From contig NZ_UWOD01000001.1 of NCBI RefSeq assembly GCF_900604335.1, forward strand, positions 1,180,521 through 1,244,520: a DNA stretch of 64,000 nucleotides. Direction: 5' to 3'. Positions 61,113 to 64,000 of the stretch are shown here, one piece after another. Below the pieces are notes generated by a model. That model was not told where the DNA came from. It was given only the letters and a program-made list of their open reading frames with translations, and made no database searches. Source of the DNA: Intestinibacillus sp. Marseille-P6563. Its GTDB lineage: Bacteria > Bacillota > Clostridia > Oscillospirales > Butyricicoccaceae. Each line of letters begins with the position of its first letter. The first letter of the stretch is position 1. Position numbers and translations under genes: made by a program.

Positions 61113-62273
61113 TTACAGAAAACGATTGGGACTAAAGGCATCGATATTATACGAGCTTTCGCCAAAGACGATCTGCTCGGCCACCAGCTTGCCCGTAATG
61201 GGCGAAAGCGCGATGCCGTCGCCCTCGTGTCCGGCGGCCATGTAAAAGCCCGGTACCCCGCGCACAGGGCCCAAAAGCGGCATGCCGTCGGGCGTAAACG
61301 GACGGAAACCCGAGAAAAAGCGGATGACAGCCACGTTTTTGAGCGCCGGGAAGAACCGTGCCGCCCGTTTGAGCATCACTTCCACGGCTTCAAAGGTATT
61401 TTCGCCTTCATAATCGGCAAATTCGCGGGTGCCGCCAATGATCATGCCGCCCTCGCGTGTCTGCTCGATGGACAGGGATGCCCCCAGCCGCTTGACAGCC
61501 GGATCGGTCACGGCGTCGGGCCGGAACTTGATGACATTATACCGCGCGCACTGGAGTGTAGCCTTCATGAACGGTCCGACCGGCTCGGTCACGGCCAGCT
61601 GGCCCTTACGCGGCTTGATCGGCAGGTCGAGCCCCAACAGGGCAGCGACTTTGCCCGCCCACGCTCCGCAGGCGTCCACGACCACATCGGCCCGGAAGGG
61701 ACCTTTGTTGGTTTCCACGCCCTTGACCGCCCCATCTTCCCGGATAAAGCCGGTCACTTCGGTTTCGGTCTGGATGCGTGCGCCCAGGCGCTTGGCCGCG
61801 CGGGCGTAAGCCATGGTCAGTTTCAAGGGATTGACCTTGCCGCCCGTGGGCGAATACAGCGCCCCGTAAATATCGGGCGAGAGCTGCGGCTCAATGCGCC
61901 GCGCCTCCTCGGTCGAGATCATGCGGATATCGACCCCGCTCTTGCGCTGCTGCTCCACGATCTCGGACAGGATGTCCCACTGCATTTTATCTTCGACCGG
62001 CTGCATGCCGCCCGCCTGGAAGCCATATTCGATCTCCTCGCCCAAGTCACGCCCCAGGTTGCGGAACATGGCAATCGACTGCACGGCCAAATCCATCTGC
62101 TTGCCCGGTTTTTTGGTGTGGTAACCGACCACGCCGTCGGTCGCGCCCGCCGAACCGGACGCCACATCCTTGCGCTCGAGCACCAGCACACTTTTGCCCA
62201 GCTTGGAAAGCTGCCAGGCGACCGAACAGCCGATGATGCCGCCGCCAATCACGATCACATCTGCGTCACGCAT
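61113..62273 (-). CDS. FAD-dependent amino-acid dehydrogenase, DAO-type (beta) subunit
   Basis: A 386-residue flavoprotein of the D-amino acid oxidase/sarcosine oxidase fold. The dinucleotide site is DADVIVIGGGIIGCSVAWQL (3-22); GGKVNPLKLTMAYARAA, VVDACGAWAGKVA, IKPRKGQLAVTEPVGPF and the C-terminal GHEGDGIALSPITGKL (FAD) follow. In three-subunit systems this chain oxidises the amine substrate and passes electrons to the BFD and alpha subunits. GGAGGGGA supports 62273. It overlaps the small BFD gene by eight bases. Confidence 0.92.
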   Translation of the reverse strand: MRDADVIVIGGGIIGCSVAWQLSKLGKSVLVLERKDVASGSAGATDGVVGYHTKKPGKQMDLAVQSIAMFRNLGRDLGEEIEYGFQAGGMQPVEDKMQWDILSEIVEQQRKSGVDIRMISTEEARRIEPQLSPDIYGALYSPTGGKVNPLKLTMAYARAAKRLGARIQTETEVTGFIREDGAVKGVETNKGPFRADVVVDACGAWAGKVAALLGLDLPIKPRKGQLAVTEPVGPFMKATLQCARYNVIKFRPDAVTDPAVKRLGASLSIEQTREGGMIIGGTREFADYEGENTFEAVEVMLKRAARFFPALKNVAVIRFFSGFRPFTPDGMPLLGPVRGVPGFYMAAGHEGDGIALSPITGKLVAEQIVFGESSYNIDAFSPNRFL

Positions 62274-62541
62274 CGCTGTCCCCTCCGAATACGCTGATCT
62301 TGACCGGGCGCACCGGCATCCGGCTCTTCTGCGGCAGAACTTCCGCCGGGTCCTTGCCGGTCTCCTGCGCGACGATGCGCTGCACCAGCCGTCCGCAGGT
62401 CTTGCCCTGGCACAGGCCCATGCACGCACGGGTGCGCCGCTTGACGCCATCGACCGTGGTCGCGCCGTCGCGGATGGCGTCCAAAATCTCCTGCTCAGTT
62501 ACTTCCTGACAGCGGCAGATCAGTACTTCTTCTTCCTTCAT
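62266..62541 (-). CDS. BFD-type [2Fe-2S] subunit
   Basis: A 91-residue protein with Cys ligands in LICRCQEVTEQEI and ACMGLCQGKTCG (CXC then CX4CX4C-like), as in bacterioferritin-associated ferredoxin domains of the Fer2_BFD family. It typically bridges the alpha and beta chains of three-subunit amino acid dehydrogenases. Overlaps both neighbours (4 and 8 bases). Confidence 0.9.
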   Translation of the reverse strand: MKEEEVLICRCQEVTEQEILDAIRDGATTVDGVKRRTRACMGLCQGKTCGRLVQRIVAQETGKDPAEVLPQKSRMPVRPVKISVFGGDSDA

Positions 62542-63056
62542 CCCCGCGTTTCCTCCTTTTTCAGGCGCTTCATACTGCGCACCTCATCGGCATATTCCAT
62601 CGGCACCCGCAGCCGGATGACCGCCGTACCCGCATACGCGGCCGGCTTGTTCACCCGCATGACGCGGCCCTTGCAAATGACCTCGCCTGCGCGGCTGACG
62701 GCATCCACCGTGTCGCCGACGTTCGGCAAAGGCAGATATTCAAACGGAAAATCGATGTCCGCCTCGGCGTCCGACACCGACTTATCGACCAGCGTAATGG
62801 CAAGCCCCGGACAGCCTGCCACGCACAGGCCGCAGCCCGTGCATTTCTGCTCCTGCAAATGGGGCAAATTGGTGATCTGTTCGCCGACCGTGATGGCCCC
62901 CACCGGGCAGATGCCCTCGCAGGGGTTGCAGGGAATCTCCTGCACACATTCGATGCAGGCCACCCGGCCGCGCCGCATGCGCGCTTCGCTCGGCACACCC
63001 GGACAGGCGGCCAGTTCGTCTTTGGACGGCACACCGGTATAGACTACGCCTTTCAT
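62538..63056 (-). CDS. 4Fe-4S ferredoxin-type subunit
   Basis: A 172-residue protein. Cys clusters: IECVQEIPCNPCEGICPVGA (first 4Fe-4S) and QKCTGCGLCVAGCPGLAIT (second 4Fe-4S) in residues 35-95. The C-terminal half (VDAVSRAGEVICKGRVMRV) is a small beta domain. It probably passes electrons between the dehydrogenase and ferredoxin or a quinone. Stop and start overlap both flanking genes as ATGA. Confidence 0.9.
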   Translation of the reverse strand: MKGVVYTGVPSKDELAACPGVPSEARMRRGRVACIECVQEIPCNPCEGICPVGAITVGEQITNLPHLQEQKCTGCGLCVAGCPGLAITLVDKSVSDAEADIDFPFEYLPLPNVGDTVDAVSRAGEVICKGRVMRVNKPAAYAGTAVIRLRVPMEYADEVRSMKRLKKEETRG

Positions 63057-64000
63057 TTCAGCGCCTCCTTTTGGGACCGGTAATCGGCCATATATTGCAG
63101 TTGCTGCCCCTTGGACAGGCGGCGGCGTTCGCCAAACATGCCGGAACGCAGCGTATCCAATCGGTGCATGATCTCGGCCTTTTTATCGGCGGCCTCCACC
63201 GGACTGAGCAGCCCCAGCGATTCGGCGACCGCCACACCGGCCAGATTACCTTCCTCCATCGCCGAGGAGGCTTCTTCCACGCCGGTCACATCGCCCGCGA
63301 CATACAGGCCCGGCACCGTAGTCTCCATATTGCTGTCATGCAGCGGCACATGCCCGCCAAAGGCCGGGATAAAGCAGAATTTACAGCCGCTCATCCACAC
63401 CAGTTCGGTCATGGGGTTGAGGCCGACCGCCAGACAGATGGTATCCACCTGGAAGGTCCTTTCAGTGCCCGGAATCGGGACAAAGCCCGGTCCGACCTCT
63501 ACGATCTCCACGCCCTCGACCTTGCCGTCGCCAAAGGCGCGCTTAATCGTATGCGCCGTATAAATCGGGACCCCTGCGCGGCGGATCTTGCCCGCATGCA
63601 CGCCATAGCCGCCAATCTTGGGCGCGCCTTCGACCAGCGCGACCACTTCGGCCCCGGCCTGCATGAGCTGATAGGATACAATGAGGCCCACATTGCCCGA
63701 ACCGAGCATCAAAATACGCTCGCCGGGCAGCACACGGTTGACATTGACCATGGTCTGCGCCGCGCCGGCGCCCATGACGCCCGGCAGGGTCGAGCCCGGA
63801 AAGGCCATATAATTTTCCTTGGCGCCTGCGGCGATGATGACCTTCTGCGCCTTGACGACACACGGCTTGCCCTCATGGATAACACCCAGGGACTTGTCCT
63901 TCTGCATACCATAGACCAAGCTGTCCAGCCAGACCTCGGCGCCGCTCTCCTGCGTGCGCGCGAGCAGTTCCCGGCCGATGATATAGCCGCGCGTGCCCGC
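63053..64000 (-). CDS. NAD/FAD-dependent oxidoreductase, alpha subunit of the amino-acid dehydrogenase (5' end outside window)
   Basis: The frame is open to the right edge, so at least 315 codons are visible; the N-terminal FAD site is off the window. Visible: AGTRGYIIGRELLARTQESG at the edge, KVIIAAGAKENYMAFPGSTL, the NAD/FAD site ILMLGSGNVGLIVSYQLMQAG, TICLAVGLNPMTELVWMSGC and VAGDVTGVEEASSAMEEG. This matches the pyridine-nucleotide-disulfide-type alpha subunit of opine, proline or hydroxyproline dehydrogenases. Overlaps the ferredoxin gene start. First gene visible of the operon. Confidence 0.9.
   Translation of the reverse strand, partial: AGTRGYIIGRELLARTQESGAEVWLDSLVYGMQKDKSLGVIHEGKPCVVKAQKVIIAAGAKENYMAFPGSTLPGVMGAGAAQTMVNVNRVLPGERILMLGSGNVGLIVSYQLMQAGAEVVALVEGAPKIGGYGVHAGKIRRAGVPIYTAHTIKRAFGDGKVEGVEIVEVGPGFVPIPGTERTFQVDTICLAVGLNPMTELVWMSGCKFCFIPAFGGHVPLHDSNMETTVPGLYVAGDVTGVEEASSAMEEGNLAGVAVAESLGLLSPVEAADKKAEIMHRLDTLRSGMFGERRRLSKGQQLQYMADYRSQKEALK

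Noticed and set aside
60393-62297. Plus-strand ORF of 634 codons opposite the permease and DAO-type genes
   Set aside because: It spans two real minus-strand genes and the terminator between them.

Overview
The window comes from a Firmicute of the class Clostridia, most likely GC-rich and gut-associated (Oscillospirales-like). The evidence is strong Gram-positive ribosome binding sites, TTG/GTG starts, ATGA-coupled genes, a pyruvate formate-lyase under a ZTP riboswitch, an [FeFe]-hydrogenase, a clostridial NADP-type glutamate dehydrogenase, corrinoid methyl-transfer genes, ECF-type vitamin uptake and a spore-type GH18 hydrolase. No rRNA, tRNA, CRISPR array or insertion sequence was recognised.

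Region 1 (1 to about 7520) is the right end of a prophage or prophage-like element. Reading leftwards on the minus strand it carries small phage genes, an XRE regulator, a replication initiator and a DnaB-type helicase. A divergent switch of two XRE repressors (3657-4374) has several TATGAR-N5-TTCATA operators. To its right lie a LexA-box promoter driving a small minus-strand ORF that runs into the repressor gene, a HIRAN-domain protein, a type III toxin-antitoxin locus (repeat RNA, terminator, ToxN-like toxin) and a large serine recombinase. Only 14 bases after the recombinase, the 3' half of a GH18 spore peptidoglycan hydrolase gene begins without its 5' half, so the element sits inside that gene.

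Region 2 (8 to 25.5 kb) is core chromosome: a CAP-domain secreted protein, gdhA, a metallophosphoesterase, a lipase-like hydrolase, a Bax-inhibitor-1 protein, a CapA-like lipoprotein, coaX with a pantothenate-type ECF S component, two PF06541 membrane proteins, pgi, glyA, nth, cysK, and then a ZTP riboswitch followed by pflA-pflB.

Region 3 (25.6 to 32.7 kb) joins molybdenum cofactor and redox functions. A TetR-led minus-strand operon (TetR, MoeA-like, moaC, MOSC-MogA fusion) is divergent from a plus-strand operon with a structured leader RNA, a NuoF/GltD-type flavoprotein and an [FeFe]-hydrogenase. Region 4 (32.7 to 42.2 kb) holds a DUF1846 protein, a PocR-AraC regulator and the parts of a corrinoid methyl-transfer system: a UroD/MtaA-type methyltransferase, a DUF1638 protein, a hydantoinase-like ASKHA protein, a reductive activator and a corrinoid protein.

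Region 5 (42.4 to 58.8 kb) contains a D-Ala-D-Ala carboxypeptidase divergent from a DUF1294/CDF/pyrC/DUF4230 gene string across an unusual palindromic promoter cassette. It continues with a GntR regulator divergent from a solute symporter/MBL-fold/PHP-hydrolase/MgtC operon, a polysaccharide deacetylase, a possible small RNA, a YtrA-type GntR-ABC operon with a perfect operator palindrome, and ung. Region 6 (58.8 kb to the end) is a minus-strand operon for a three-subunit flavin amino-acid dehydrogenase, with an ion-transporter-superfamily permease and an Asp/Glu-racemase-like protein downstream. The largest dehydrogenase subunit runs off the window.
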